Positions 35,510 to 50,400 are shown, counted from the stretch's first letter. The stretch is DNA of 57,706 nt from Paramacrobiotus richtersi (GCA_034698045.1 JAQGAU010000021.1:1-57706), one strand, 5' to 3'. A program made the numbers and translations. Notes: a model not told the origin generated them from the letters alone.

Positions 35510-37382
35510 TTTAATGGCAATATAAGAAGCATGTCATTGAACGGTGGGTAAAGAAATAATTGCAGAATTTCCGACTAACAGTATAGAAGCTACCGTATAA
35601 AATGATAATGCTGATTGTGAGCTGAGCAATTCATTCCAGCCAGCTGCAAGAAACTTTCCATCTGCCGTTAGTAGGAACACACATTTTCGTTTGGTCATTG
35701 ACATCCGGAATCGTGCCCCTTTATTTGTAAATACCAAGCAACATGTCTGTTTTGTAAACATTACCCTAACTCACTCGGTTGTTTTTGCTATTCCTTTGCG
35801 TAATGTACTGGGAAAGTTGTGACATACATGTCGATCTGTGCATTTTTGCTGGTTAGTGGTTGACGACCTTAGCGGAATCTGATGTAGCTGTGATTTCCTG
35901 AATACTGATTCTGGAGTGTCAGACTACACCAGACCAAATCGTGTAACTTACGGCTTCTACTGTTAAGCTATTGATGTCCCCAGAAGTTCGGAGAACAACG
36001 AATTGGAGACATCTAGGATACCGTTACAATGGTATTGTCAATGAACAGGAATGTTGCTCGTTTTACTGTATCAGTGCTTCGCTCCAGTAAGATGTCTTGG
36101 CCTCTCGAAATTATTAAATTTATTTATGTGGTTGCGTTTTCGATCTATGAGCATATAGCCTGGTTTCACAGACAGCAGATTGTTAATTCAGTCTGCGAAT
36201 AATAACACTATTATCACTTTATCAGACACGAACTTCACTACCGACGCTGTGAATTATGTTTATTTTGATAAATGAATACTTCATTATAATAATCTAGATC
36301 TGCGCCCATTTTACTTTACAAATCCAGCAAACAGCACGTTGCTGGCCTACACATGTCAATGTCAGTACGCGTAGGCATAGTGCAGTTAGAATTCTGGATC
36401 AGAGACACAAATTTAACCGGAAAGAATCCTGAAAAGTGTTTTATTTAGCTTGCCGTTGAGAAAATTTCTGCTGACCCACCGGACGCTCACAGTCATGGTT
36501 TGGTTTTAATTTTCCTGGTTTCTTCGGTCGTTCTGTGGTTTTAACACAGAGGCTATGGTATAAATAACCATCCCCTGCGTGTTTTGTGTAAACGTGTAAA
36601 CGTTTTGTGCTCCCGTAGTATTATCAGCAATAAAATCTGACCTAAAGTGCAACGTGTACGAGGACCGCTCGTACGGACAAGGCCTAACACAATCACATTA
36701 TGATCTCCCCAAAACCGTATCAATCAATATAAACTATTGCAGTATTTACAAGCTACAGTTTCAGTGCACATCAACAAAGGATACGAAACATTGTCATACG
36801 AACTACCAAAAGTAGGAGTTTACGGGAGCTATTTGCATGGACCATAATGGCTAAAACTGACACCCGGTCGCACACAACATTAAAAAGTTTCCAAGCATGA
36901 AACCTTTCTTAGTAATTGGATACTGCCGTTTCGTGTTACGTTTATTTGAAGCAGATGTTGAAGTATTGTCTTCACATTCCAGACGTCTTTGAGATTTATG
37001 TCGTAAACATTTTAATGTCAACAGCATGCATGCAGCATTAATAGTTCGTCAGCGCAAACGTGCGTGGTCATTACGATTTTGACTAAATATAACCCGTGTC
37101 ACTAGTATGAAACACTCAAGCACAACATAATACACTATTTATGTAATGTTTATTGCGTGCAGCTCGTCGTATCAGCGGCATATCTAACAATAAAAAAAGC
37201 GCTATGTATATGCAGGGTGACAGATAAACCAGACAAACAGCATCAAAGATCTTCGCATTAAAGAGCCAGTGAAATAACCAGAGAGTTTCAGTTTTACTTC
37301 AGTTTCAAACAGTGAAACGACAGACATTAACATCTATCAGGTGCGATACATAAGTTAAACGAAATTCGAAGAGAAGTGGCAG
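35510..37382. other. Intergenic stretch between the start of C and the stop of D
   Basis: About 1.9 kb with no convincing exon on either strand. A short direct repeat, gtaaacgtgtaaacgt, lies near 36587. The stretch should include the promoter of C and the 3' untranslated region of D. Confidence 0.4.
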
Positions 37383-38420
37383 CTAGCCGAACCGTCGTGT
37401 TTTACGGCACATGTAGCTTATGGTCAAGAGGGTCTCGGCAAAATCGTCGCACACATCATCGACAACTCGAACTGGGACATAGTAGTCATGATCAGGACGA
37501 AGATAGTTCGGATCGTCCGACATCACATCGGGCCGGACTGGTACTCTTGGGTAAAGGTCACCGCCGGTTTCTTCGAACCGAAAGCGTCGGCCATCGTGTA
37601 TTCTAAGATCACGTTCGTTAGTCACACGCATTTTTCAGCTGCCTGTTGTTAAAATAAGAATAATGCTGGGCTATGCGATTTTCAAAATCAAAGATGTAAT
37701 TATTAAAGATTCTTAAATAATATAACAAAAATGGGTTTGATTCGAATAATAATCTGGAGCGGTTTTACCAAACAACAGCACAAAGTTAATTAAATTAATG
37801 TTTAGATTTCAAGTAAGTTACTTCAGTACCAGTACCCTCTAAACTCTTTGATGATCGTATAACTAAACGCTCCACTTCCGCCGCCGACACTCAGTTTGAT
37901 CGGGACATCCGTGGAGTTGCGGTAACAATACACATGCTTGACGTAATCGGTATTTTCAATCCGGAGGCGACTGCTGCATGCATCAATTCCAGCTCCGCCC
38001 TTCGTCTGGACGAGCTTGACTTGCACGGAATGCATGGTCGACGTGGAGTCGTTGCCAATAAACGCGTTAACATTCAGAACTACATTATCCGGCACACTAC
38101 TAGATTGGTTGCGAATGGTCACTTCATGGATCTTGGTGCTGATTGTCGGAAGTAATGAATCGTTCTTGCTGCTGAAAGGCAACAACGACATTAAGATATG
38201 TGGCTGTATTGCCGTTAAATGGTTTGAATGTACGTACCCGTCCGGTGCGTTTGTGCCGTAAGGAGACTGGGGTAGTTGTCCTCTCCTTCCACCCTTGATC
38301 ACTTTAATCACATTCTTCAGACGCACTTGCACTGTCAAGTTGTTGGAAATATCCATAGCCTGATCCGTGGGTTTGGGCTTTTCTTTGTCACTAACAGGTC
38401 TCCGGTGTTTGCTACGTGCT
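37383..38420 (-). other. Beta-sandwich and cadherin-like C-terminal exons of D
   Basis: Exon 38420 to about 38245 and exon about 38176-37836 encode a strand-rich domain (VTIRNQSS...VLNVNAF...HSVQVKLV) with cysteines at DACS and YCYRNS, ending GSGAFSYTI. The last exon, 37602-37383, reads IHDGRRFRFEETGGDLYPRV, then YYVPVRVVDDVCDD and LLTISYMC. The junction GG|A is in phase; a second GT four bases on would create a stop, so the first is chosen. It aligns with the last exons of B and C. Confidence 0.68.
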
Positions 38421-41400
38421 CTACGAGAACAGAATAGAAGAACGTCAGTACAAGATGTGCTAATCTTGGCTTAATTTAGCGGTTGATTTATTTATTATTA
38501 GTTTGTTGTTAGGTGCATGAATGGTTTTACCGTTGGAGTTCCATGTCTTCACCCCCGTCCATATCTTCGTAATACCGCAGTCTGCCAGGTGACCTTTCAG
38601 AGTGAGATTGTCCGCTTTCTCCAGACTGCCCTTCGCTGACCACGACCTTTCTGCCGTCGGCTTTTGGTTTTCGAACGCTAACTTTGATCTTGCTGTGTGT
38701 TTTCCTGGTTTTCACAAGTTGTGGTTCCTCCTGATCTTCCGTCTCGACATTGTCATAAGTCGTATCTGTGACGCAAAAGATGAATTAATATAAGAAACCA
38801 AAACAGAAAGGTTTTACTGTAACTGTGTTGAAACGCATTGTTGGTACCTGGATATTCCGTAACTGCGGCGCCATATCCTTCGGACCTGTGGATAACAAAG
38901 GGGAAACTTAGGCACGCAATTCCAAAAATTATAATCGTGTAGGCAGTCATACATCGGCCCTTCTTCGTAATCTTCCTCAACTGGATCGCGATTGGCCAAT
39001 GGTCGTTTTCTAGTGACATGTTCCTGCAGTTTGCGGTGCTCGCGGTACGAAGGTCCGTGTTTCGGTGTAAATGCGAAGGGAGACTTTTCTTCATAGGCCG
39101 ACTCCAAAAGTTCCTCATTCATTGCTTCCCGGGCGAGCATGTACATGTTTGGATGTTTATACCGGTAACCTGGAAGATCAGGCGCGTCACTTTTTTAACT
39201 AAACTTAATCATGTGTTACTTACTTTGTTGCACTTGGAACTTTTGCATGATGTCAGCATCGGTTAATGTCGATATATTAATCTTCCCATTGGAAACCTGT
39301 CCTGTAGGTAAAGGAATAACTGCGACTGGAGTCGAAGGCATTGCCGGCTGAACCCGGTGTTCCGGTGGCAAAAGTGATGGTTGGCTGATTATTACCGGAC
39401 GAGGCTGATGTAATTCTGAAAAATTACCCATACTTATCATCCAATCCACATATACCAATATGTATTTATGTACAGCAAACTGCGAAAAGTAATAGAGTAA
39501 CATGTCTGTTATACACTGGCAACGTATGAGCTACGGTACCTGAAAAGGCTGATTGGTTTGTTGGGTATAACTGGCTGTCGCCAGCCCGAACCAACGCATC
39601 CATTGGGACTGGAGTCAGAGGCTGTGGTCGGAAATCAGGATAAGTAATGCTAGGGAGAGCGTGTATGCCCAAGATTGTTGGTGTTATGTCCAGTTCTCCA
39701 TTATCCTCCAATGACATGTTGTGTCTTAATCTTGCGCCACCATACAGCTCTTCGAACCCATGCTGCCTTTGCATCTTGGACTGTTCCATACTGATATTCT
39801 GGGTAGGAATCACAGGAGTCATGATCACCCTATCTGGACCAGTTTGTGCCGAATGCGTAGGAATCGCTTGATCTTCCGTGTGATTGTAAAAGGACGAACG
39901 CATGCCAGCGGGCATATGTGGAGTAGGGCCAAATGTCATGTTGACTTTCGGTGAAAATTGAATCTCCTCGTGTCCTGTTGGGAAAGAGTCCAAGTATTTC
40001 AGTCTGTCGTTCACATCCGGAGAATGTCCCAGTCCCTCGAAGAAGTTTGCTTTATCGCTGTAATTAATGCGACCGTATTTTGGCGCTTGGATTTTAATTT
40101 GGTCTCGTTCTGCTGCAGTCGGAAACAATCTTGGTAGTTCGACCGTTGGATGGATGATATGTCTCGTTGTTACTTGTACGGGAAGTATTTGCTCAGGTGG
40201 AGCAACCGGTCGATATGCCGAAACGTTGTAAAAGGTCGGTGCCGGGTAGTAGGGATGCAGGACATTACTCGGCATCGGGAATTCCTCCCCATGAAAATCG
40301 CCATGTTGCTTCAGTCCGTCGGCTGTCCAGGATGTACCATTCATTCGGTCGGAATCCGTTTGCCACATGAACTGGTCTCCCATGGAAGTTTGATTGGGTG
40401 CAGTGTGGTGCATTCCTGGGAAATCTTCCGGACTTTCTGTGGCAGATGGTTCCACTTTTTCCTGTTCTTCTCTTGTGATATTAACGGGCATTGTTCTCTC
40501 TGAATCGTTCTCAGGTTTGAGATTATCGTGGAACCGTAGCCGATCGGTCTGGATGTGGCTTTCATTGTGACGAAGACGGTTAACCACTTCGGTTTGATCT
40601 CGCAAAAGACCCGGGAGCGGTGTAGTGCCCAGCGAGTGATGATGCTGTGGATAATCCGCGCTGACGTAATCAGTGTCCATAACTTCTTGATGTTTGGTGA
40701 CATCTCGTGGATAGGCTGGCGTGACTTCTTCAGCTGGACCATAAGTAGCATTCTGTTGTGGATAGCGGGTATAGGCTGTCTCGTCCAGTTCTGGGGCGTA
40801 GCTGATATCCGGTTGGGATGTTGCAGTGTCTTCATAGATCCATCCGTCTCCCAGACGATGTCCAGCCAATCGATCACCCATATCAAACGGGTATGATCCC
40901 GGGGTCCAAGATGGTGTAGGCACCACAAGCTTGAAGGCATTGTGCGGTTGCATTAAGTACGGCTTCTCCGGGACCAGCATATCATCACTGTATCGCATTC
41001 TGTCTGGTACGCCAAAAGTACGATTGTGTCGAATACCGTCAAAGTGCTCGGAAGCACTTTCGTGAAACACCTCGGGAAATGGATGTACTGGAAACATTGG
41101 TTGGTGGTACATCTGGCCAACATCGGGACGCAGCACTGGTATGAATGCCGGGGGACGGGTTATGATCGGGACACCATATCTTTCGTCGTAGTCGATTCTT
41201 GTTGATAACCCAAGTGTCTGGTTGTGTCTCAATCGACCATTTGACTCTATCCTTTGGAAGTCAAAACGGTTGCTGTCCGGCAACGGTTGATGAGTCAGTC
41301 GGTCCTCCACGGGACGGATGTCCTTTCCAACCGGCAAGAATGGAATCTCGGGTGCAGACACAGGTACGAATGCCGGGGGACGGGTTATGGTCGGTACACC

Positions 41401-44400
41401 AGATCTTTCGTCGTGATCGATTCCTGTGGATAACCCAAGTGTTTCATTGTGTTTCAATCGAGCGCTTGATTCGTTCCTCTGGAAGTTAATGCGGTTCCTG
41501 TCTGGTAATGGGTGGTACATTAAGCGGTCATCCAGGGGATGAATGTCCGTTCCCACCGGCAAGGATGGCGTCTCTGCAACTGCAACTTGGATAGCATTCG
41601 GATATCTTTGTGATGAATCGTTTACTGCAGTAAGTCTCAAGTCTGCGTCGCGAGCAGTGTCAGAAAACCCAATGGAATCAGCGTGGAACAGCCGATCGGC
41701 AACAACATGATGGTACTGTAGTCGGGATGTTTCGTTTCCTTTGCGAACTGCACCGCTTTCGGAAGAGCTGAGTGGAATACTTGCTGTATCTTCATAGAAT
41801 GTCAGGCCATCGATATTCTGCAGGCTTTCTGTGAAAACAGGCGTAGCGTTCTTCTTCATGGTATCTACTCGGATTTCCGGCTGAGCGGGGGGTAAAGCAA
41901 TAGCTGGCCCTTGAACTTCGACTCCATCCAGTGTTTGATCGTACAAAACGCGGTCGCTAATTCCGAAGGTATCGTTGTGACTCAGTCTACTTGTTACCAG
42001 CGTATCGTTGTAACGCAGTTCGCTGGATGACGATAAAGGAATATAAAGGGCCTTGGGTGGAGGTTGGCCAAAGCCGATAGGTGGGGAAGCTTCGTGTATT
42101 TGAAGGTCGTCCGTATGCAGAAGCCTGTCTTTCCCTTTGGTGCTGTCAAGTCCGAAGTGGTCAGCAATTGGCGGAACGATATCCAGGACTGGTGTGTGCG
42201 CTACGCTGGTCTCAGAAAAGGTGGTTAATAACGGAACAACCCCAGGAGGCTGCGGACTCAGAACCGGAGGGCGTACTTCTGGACTATCCAGAATCTTGTC
42301 GTATGCAATGCGATCAACAGTACCCAGACTTTCGTGGTGTTGCAGCCGATCGCTGGCTATGGCTGTTTCGTTGTACATTCGTCTCACTACCGGTTCGGAC
42401 TGCGGCTGAGCAGGTTTCGTTCCTGGTGCGTACGGAGCAACCGGTGGTGGAACTTCGTTCACTGTAAGATCATCCGTGTGTAACATTCTGTTTTGTCCAC
42501 TGATGCCATCGAGTCCAGAGCGATTGCCGTACAAGAAGCTTCCATTCAGAATCGGTGCGCCTGCGGTTATAGGTGAAGGAGCCGGAACCGCAACGAAATC
42601 AACGCGAGCAGAGTGTGGAACAAGAGCTGGGCCAGGTGCTTCAAGACCGTCCAGTGCTTGATCATAAACGATGCGGTCGGATACGCCTAAGGTATCGTGA
42701 TGTCTCAGACGGTTCGTTGGTATAGCAGTGTCGTTGTATCGTACTCGCTCGACTGTAGCAACCGATGACTGTTCCTTAGCGAATGGTTTGAACGTTTCGG
42801 AACCTTGCAAATTATCCATATGCGCAGGCCTATCCTCTTCGATTATGTGATCGAATGATAACCGGCTCTTATTCAAAAACGGCGAAATTGTCACGTTCGG
42901 CGCCAAAGGAATGGGACTTGACGGAACGGACGCAACGTGATCCGGGTACCGCGGCAAAACATGTGGCCCACTGACTTCATGACCGTCCAAATTGTCGTCA
43001 TGGGCAATTCGGTATGGAATTCCCAGCGTCTCGTTATGTCTCAGTCGGCTGCTTGTTCTTTCATTGATGGTTGCGTTGTATCGTTTCTGGTCGGGCAACT
43101 GCACGAGATGATGTTGGACAACGGTCACTGGAGCACCATGTGCGACAAGGTCATCAAAAGAGAGAGCGTCCTTTTGGTTTATGTCATCGACCGTCAACCG
43201 GGTCATGCTTGCAACCGATACGGCGGCGTCGATGGGGAAAGCCGCTACTGACGGACTGACTGGATCACGAACCGGAAGTGGTAGAAGACCTGAGTGAAGT
43301 ATTTCTGCATGGTGTAAAAGTCCTTCGTGTTCTAGTTGAGCCGGAACACTTAACGTTTCGTTGTGCTTGAGCCGGTAACTAGCAGGTAATTTGACGGGTA
43401 TCTGATCCATCGTGAGCGGTGCCGGCAATTCTGGTATCAGCAGGTCATCCAAATGCGACATTCGCCCACGCGCACGGAGTTCATCCAGTACTTGATTACC
43501 GCTTGTAATCTGCTCATGCGGCATGCTGAATTCAGGAGAATAAGTTGGCAACATGTCAACGGGGGGCAGTGTTTGATTGGAAGCCAGTCGTGTGTACGTT
43601 TGTTTCATAGAAGCTATCGGTGGAAGAACCTCTGGTTCGTGAACATGTCCCAGTGTATGATTGAGACGCAAACGCTGGCCGCCAGTTTTGAGAGTTTCTT
43701 CAGCTGGAAGTTGATTTCTCCTAGGTGTTCCCGAGGTGTTATTGCTGACAGGTGCCGTGTTCTCTTCATTGTACATATTGATCCATGATCGATTATCGAA
43801 ACGCAGTCTGTCAGCTATTCCAAGCGTTTCCGAATGTTCGATGCCACTTGTCGCGTTGATAACCATTCGCGGATAATGTATAGCGGGTGGAGTAACAGCG
43901 GCAACAGGTTCACCGGTAACCAATGCAACCGGTTTCACAGCTATATGACGAATCCCGCTCTGTCGGTACGTTTCGATAGTCGGAATGCGATCTTCGAATT
44001 TGATTCTGTCAGGGATGCCCAGGCTCTCATCGAATCTGAGTCGGAGTGTTTCTTCAGTCTCTCCATATTCCGTCACGTCGAGGATGTGGGGATATTGTGT
44101 CAGACGAGGAGTATCGGTGTACAAGTGGTACGAGCGATTTCCGTACCTCAGTCGATCTGCTACTACAGTGTCGTCGTGATCGATTCTTGGTGGACTAGTA
44201 ACCGCGATGTAGTCCGTTACAGCTATCCGATGCGGGGATTTGGTCAGCACTGGGACTGGCGTTGAGCTTTCCGGGCGAACTAATGATCCATTCAGGTGCT
44301 TTGGTGTTTCAGGGAAGTTTTTGATGTCGTCGAAGTGGATTTGGTCACGTACACCCGTAGAATTCCCGAAGCTTATGCGGTCTGTCAGGGTAGTAAGGTT

Positions 44401-47400
44401 ATGGCGCATTCTGGTATCTTCAAAGCCTAAGGGATCAGAAAAGATTAGACATGTACAGATAAACGGCTACCTGATATTGGCTCTTTTCTGCTAAGTCTCA
44501 CCTTTCACGTATTTGGCGCGCGAAAGACTTGGTTTAGGGATTACGCCTTTTCCAGTGATGTTGTACGGGATTGGATTCTCTTCGTAGTCGTACATAAAAT
44601 CGTCTTCAGGTTCCAGGTGGCTTTCGATGTGGACAGGAGGAGCTACGCTATAGGCATCGATATTAGTACGTTCTCCGTAATGAATGGTGTTTCCTTGATG
44701 GGAAGCATCGTATCGTATGCGATCCACATCCATGCTCAAGTTGCCATACTGTAATCGATCACCTATTTGAAATGAAAAATTTGATTTCGAGCACAACAAA
44801 TTAACTGTACGCATTGGTCAGGTATTATTGTTGAACTTAATCGTCCTTACCAGTCGAGGCTATAGAAGGAGCTTCAGTAAATTGCTTATACATCAAGGTG
44901 AAATTCCGCTCAATGGGTGGGGTCACTGTAATCTCCTCCACATCGAAATCAGTGTCATTTCTCGACAAAGCACTAATATTTTTGTATCGACGGTAAGGTG
45001 TTGTAGGCAGATGTGGGGCATACGAGAAGCTTTCATTGCGGTGCGCAATACTGTCAACCATAACCGTATCATCGAATCGCAACCTTCCTGGAATTGGTTC
45101 CAAATGTGGTGCAGGTGTTCCGTGATACTTGACGGTGTAGTTCGACAAATAGGATCCCATCCTAGGCGGCAGTGTTATTCCAGGATACGTAGCCGTTATG
45201 TTATGGAAGTATGGCTTTGTCTGGTAGACGCGGTCCGCTTCTGCGTAACCGGTGTCGTTACGAAAGCTGGTTCTCTGTTGCAGGAGATAGCTGCCTTCAG
45301 CGTGATGAAGACGATCGGTTTCCCTTGGTGGGGTCACTGTGATCTCCACTGCGACATCGCTATCATTTCTCGACAATACACTAATATTTTGGTATCTCTG
45401 GTAAGCTGGTGTAAGCAGATATGGGACATACGAGAGACTGTCGTTACGGTGCGAAATTCTGTCAACCACGACCGTGTCATCAAATCTCAGCCTTGCTGGG
45501 ATTGGTTCCAGATGTGGTGCAGGTGTTCCATGGTATTTGACTGTGTAGTTCGATAGATAGGATCCAATGGCTATCCGAGGGGCCAGTGTTATTCCAGGGT
45601 ATGTGGCGTTACGGAAATATGGGTTTGGCTGGTAGACGCGGTCTGCTTCCGCGTAACTGGTGTCGTTACGAAAGCTGGTTCTCTGTTGCAGGAGATAGTT
45701 GCTTTCAGCGTGATGAAGACGATCGGTTTGCATTGCTGTATCGCTCGTATGTATTCCTTGCGGCATAGGTGTCGAATATTCTGAAAATTTCAACGGTTCA
45801 TGTCGCAAAGTCTGATTCATATAAACAGTTTACAGTTGGAAAGGTACTCATTTGGGAGAAAGCAGCCAACAGTCATGAAGAAAATGTTACAATGCGCAAC
45901 AGCCGATGTAACGCAAATTAGCACTGCAGTTGTATGCACGTAAATTATCCTTTAAACTCATCTCACTCGGTAAATTTTCAGAAAAAAAATCGAATTTCGT
46001 ACCGGCTCGTTCTGGTGTGTGTAGCTCGAAGACAGGTACAATTGTCATGTTGGCTGTGGTGCGTCTCATTTGACCAGGCATTTTGGTAAAATTTGCGTAT
46101 CGGTAACGTGGTATGACACCTGAAAGTTGTACATTAAAAAATTGTCACGAAAAAGTGTCGTATTGATTAGTGATAACGAATTTACGAACCGTGTGGCCGT
46201 TTCGCTTTGGTGCGAGGTAGCAGAGTAACTGCGCGGTCTGCGTGTATGGTATCCAGAAATCCGAGCCGATCGCTGATCGACGCATTTGTATGCCGAATCC
46301 TGTCTCCCACCGTATCGTCAGGCCTTAAGCGGCGCGAAGGTTTGCTCACTGTGGCGTTAGGTCGAAACCGTTTATGAGATCCTGAAAAATAAAAAATGGT
46401 CTTTGTACCGTTATTATCGCACGGCCGACTCACAAGCATATAAAGAAAGAACGCACCTTTTGTCCCAGGCATTCGAAATGGGGTTGTTTTCGTGACCTTT
46501 TTACGGAGCATAACAGTTGTAGAAGGACTCGGAGTTGCGGGTGGTGCGGTCTGGTCTTCATGAATCATCGAGATATTTTCCGCCACCGTGATATTATGCT
46601 GCAGTCGATGTCTGGATGTGACATTCTGGCGTCGTCTGACCGTAGGAGGAAGTTTGGAAGGAAACACACCATCGTGCGGTTCATCATAATCGTAATGGAA
46701 ATCCACGCCTTCGAGCATCGCCTCATCATGAACGGAGAAGTTGCTTACTTGTGACGGAATTGTGGCCGGTACGATTTCTTGCACTGCGTGCCTTCCCAGA
46801 GAATGATTCAAAAAGACCCTTGGAGCTGCGGGAATTTCGGATGGCTCAAAGTCCTCGTAATGGGCTATATCTTCAGGGACAATCTGTACAACTTCCTCGT
46901 AATCCTGACTGAATGCGTGTCTGACAGGTGTGGCAATGGACGGTTCAGGTCCTTGAAACCCGTGTCTGGATGGGAGCAATATCAGCGAGGGCACTCTGGC
47001 TGGTTTTCGGAGAGGTCGTATGGGCGGAGCGATTTCCAACACCTGAGGGGTTTGGGATTCGTTGAGTAAGAATCGATGTGAACCGAGGGTCTCGTTGTAG
47101 CGGATTCGGTTGGAGGTCATGGAATCGTTATAACGTATGCGGCGCGGTGGAGCTGGCTTTGATTTCGCCCAAGTAACCGGCCGATCTGAAAGATTGGTTC
47201 AAAGATGTATCCGGCTTTGTTTAGCAACGGTAGCAGTGAACAAGTAGTGCAACATACAGCCATATTTCGTTGCCGGCCGCTGTTCCATTCCGAGTCCTAC
47301 AGTTGGACCATGAGTGACAGATTCTATGCTTTCACCGAATTTCATCCGACGCATATTCGTCGAGACGGGTTTCCCTAACAGCGAACATTGTAAAAACTAC

Positions 47401-50400
47401 AGATTTGCAGCTAAGAATCTGGCTTACTTAGCACAGGCATGGGCTGCTTCTTCGGTGGTAGTACTGGACGAGGTAGTTCCTTCTCTGGAAACTCTTGTTT
47501 CGTAGCATCTGAAATGGTTTGCATTGTGGCATAACTGGCATACGAATAAAATGCGCTCACTAATTACCGTTAGCGTTCAAACGTGCTTTGTCCAGCGGAC
47601 GACGGACTGTAGTGCGCCGATCCTGGCCTGTACTGTTGTAAAGGGGAACTAGTCGACCTTGCCCCCGAATGCGCTGACCTGCAGCAAATGCATATACATC
47701 ATTTATTGCGTTAAACAAGATAATTTGATTGCCTCGATAGTATACGGAATAAACTTACTTTGATCGATTTCTTCGTAATCCGCGGGTGTGTCCACAACAT
47801 CACCGGTATCATCCCGTCCTCCAACATAAATTCCCGGCTCCATATCCACTTTGACGGTTGACTGGGTGGAGAATTCGGGTGGTATGTCCTCAGCTAGCCA
47901 AGGAAGAGAGCCCGTCAGTTTAGCAGTTAACGCACCTGAGAGACGAGCAAAGAATTAGCTCACCTGTATCTTCGTTAGTAGCTTCAAGTGTTTTATTAAT
48001 GCATGCTCTCTTAATGCGATGCCTACCGGGGGCGGGTGGCTTCACCTGCAGACGGACAGATGGCATAAAGGACGCGTGTGATACGACACTACCTGGTCTC
48101 ACGATAAACTCGGGCAGGATCTCATCGTAGTCATATGGCTCGATTTGATCGAACCAATCTGAAAATCACGAGCAATAGATGATAAGTCTTCGGTAGTATA
48201 TTATAGAACTTAGGGTTTCCGAACCTTCTATATGTTCTCCTCGGAGCTGAGCCCAAGGCGCTGCTAAAAAAATACTGATTAAACTGGCGTATACGAAGCA
48301 TTTTAAGCGTATTTACCACCAGGTAGCTGCGCTCGTGGAGCAAAAGCCCTTTCATACTGTTCTCCAAACATTTGACGATGTCCGGGTCGCAGTTGTGGTT
48401 CGATAAAACTTGGAACGATCACACTGACAAATAATAATATGCATAGCCAGTAAGGTTACTGAGATGTCATGTAGCTAAGCTTACTGATGAGGCAGCGGAG
48501 GCGGGAGGAAGTTTTGCTCCACTGACGTGAGCGTTACCATCTCCGGTTCAGCTACATCCGGGGTAACCTCAAGTCGGTGAGGAAAATTTTCCGGTAGTGG
48601 TTTGGAGCCAGGTTTTGTGCTACAGTTGGCCGTTTTTGTTTGATTGAGAGATGTTAAAGAACCATTCCCGATGAACTGTAAAGTATAGGTTAAAGCGATG
48701 ATTATGTGTTTCGCCGATGTTGCTGTACTATACCGTAAGGTTTGCGGCCTTTTCACTGACAACATTGACCGGCTGACGTAGGTATGCCTCATCGGCTCGA
48801 GGAAGCGGTTTGGGGTTAGGACGCTGTGTTCGGTAACCAGGGCATGCCAGTCTGTCGACACTCACTGCAAATAAACCTCTTGAATACTTGGACTGAATCA
48901 GAACGTGAAAAGCATGATGTTACCAAAGTTTCCTTGACCCAGTTCCCAAGCGTGGGATATGTAAACTTGGCCGTTATTGTTATTATAGATTCCTAGCGTC
49001 GAGCATGCCGGACCGTAGGCTGGGGCCAGCTGGGCCACTACCGACAGAGTGACTTTCCCGAATGCGGAAACTGGGTTATTGGCTTCCACGAACCCGCCTT
49101 TTGGCGGCTCAATCGACAGACAGTAGATACGACTTGCCACGCCGGGTTGACCGATAACAGCGAAGGTGGATGCGGATGTCGTTGCCAGACTGGATCCCTG
49201 ATACCAGAATCGTCATTGCACTAGTACAAATTTTGACGTACGAAGCCCAGTAATAACAGTAACTTACATCACCAGTCTCCTCAAATTCTGTCAGGGAGTC
49301 TTTCAAAAATCTGCCAGTTTTGGAATTCCACATGATGCCCAACAGGTTTCTTGGTACTTTTTTCTTGTTTTCCGTAAGCTCGTCACAGCGGCTGCTAGAC
49401 ATTATTAGGTAGTACTTTCCCCAAGAGCGAAGGATTTTCATTGACTGAACTCCTACAAACGGTGCTCATTAAACACACTCAGTAAAAACTAGAAAGCCGC
49501 TAATCATGAGTTGTGAACTTAGCTGACACTCTGAACGAATTACATTACATACTCGAAGCCCGAAGGGACTGAGTGTACGTACAAAGCGCAAGAAACAGCT
49601 TCGATCAGACTTACCGCAAATGCCGTCCAAGCGCGTCGAAGCCACCGAAACCAGCTGGCACCGCGACAGTCCACTTTCATTAGCAACACGAAACACTTTC
49701 AACGTGAGTGATTCCGGATCGTCCAGTCGTCCTAACGCATGGGCAACGTAGACCTCAGTCCCATTGGTCCACCCGGTTACCGCCGTGGAGATGCCGTACT
49801 CGTCGCTCTCGCATGTGACCAGCAAGCTTCCTTGGTAGATTTGAGCGCTAGGGATGTGACTGTTGCAGTGCCGCTTTCTCCCGGCGAGGCATGCCTCTGA
49901 ACTGGGCGAGAGCAGCATAGCCCATTTCTTGTGCTGGACAATAGAATGTTGGGTGACGCCTTTTTCACCGATGTTGCCGACTACAATCAGCTTGAGGACG
50001 CTTTCTTTTGGGTAGCATAGGAAAAGAATCGATTGTCCATCTGGGATGGAGGCGACTAGGAGGCTGGAACTCTTCCTGTTTGTTACCTGAAACAAAACAA
50101 CGAAGTTAGGAATCAGAGCAGCAGTTAGAAAAAAGTTCATAAGCCGGCAAAATGCAGCATATGACCACATGTACCCGTACGGCTTTTTTAAGTGGGCCAC
50201 AGAATCAGAAATAAGTAACGCCCCTAATCCCATCGCCCGCCCTAATGCCAGCCCAGCGCGTACAACTCGCACGTTTTCCTACCTGAAAGCTAGAAATTTG
50301 TCCGACAACAGAGGCCGCTTTGTAAAAGTACCGCTCCTCCAGGGCATCTTTCCAGCCGACATGCTGACAATAAATATCGGACTGGGCTTTTCCTTGCCGC

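Noticed and set aside
37823-37836. Second GT donor (TACTG|GTACTG) for the D sandwich exon
   Set aside because: Joining it to the last exon would make a TGA codon; the donor a few bases earlier gives an open, conserved frame.
44828-45556. 242-codon plus-strand open frame
   Set aside because: It lies antisense to the duplicated exon of D, shows the same 408-base periodicity and has no signal of its own.
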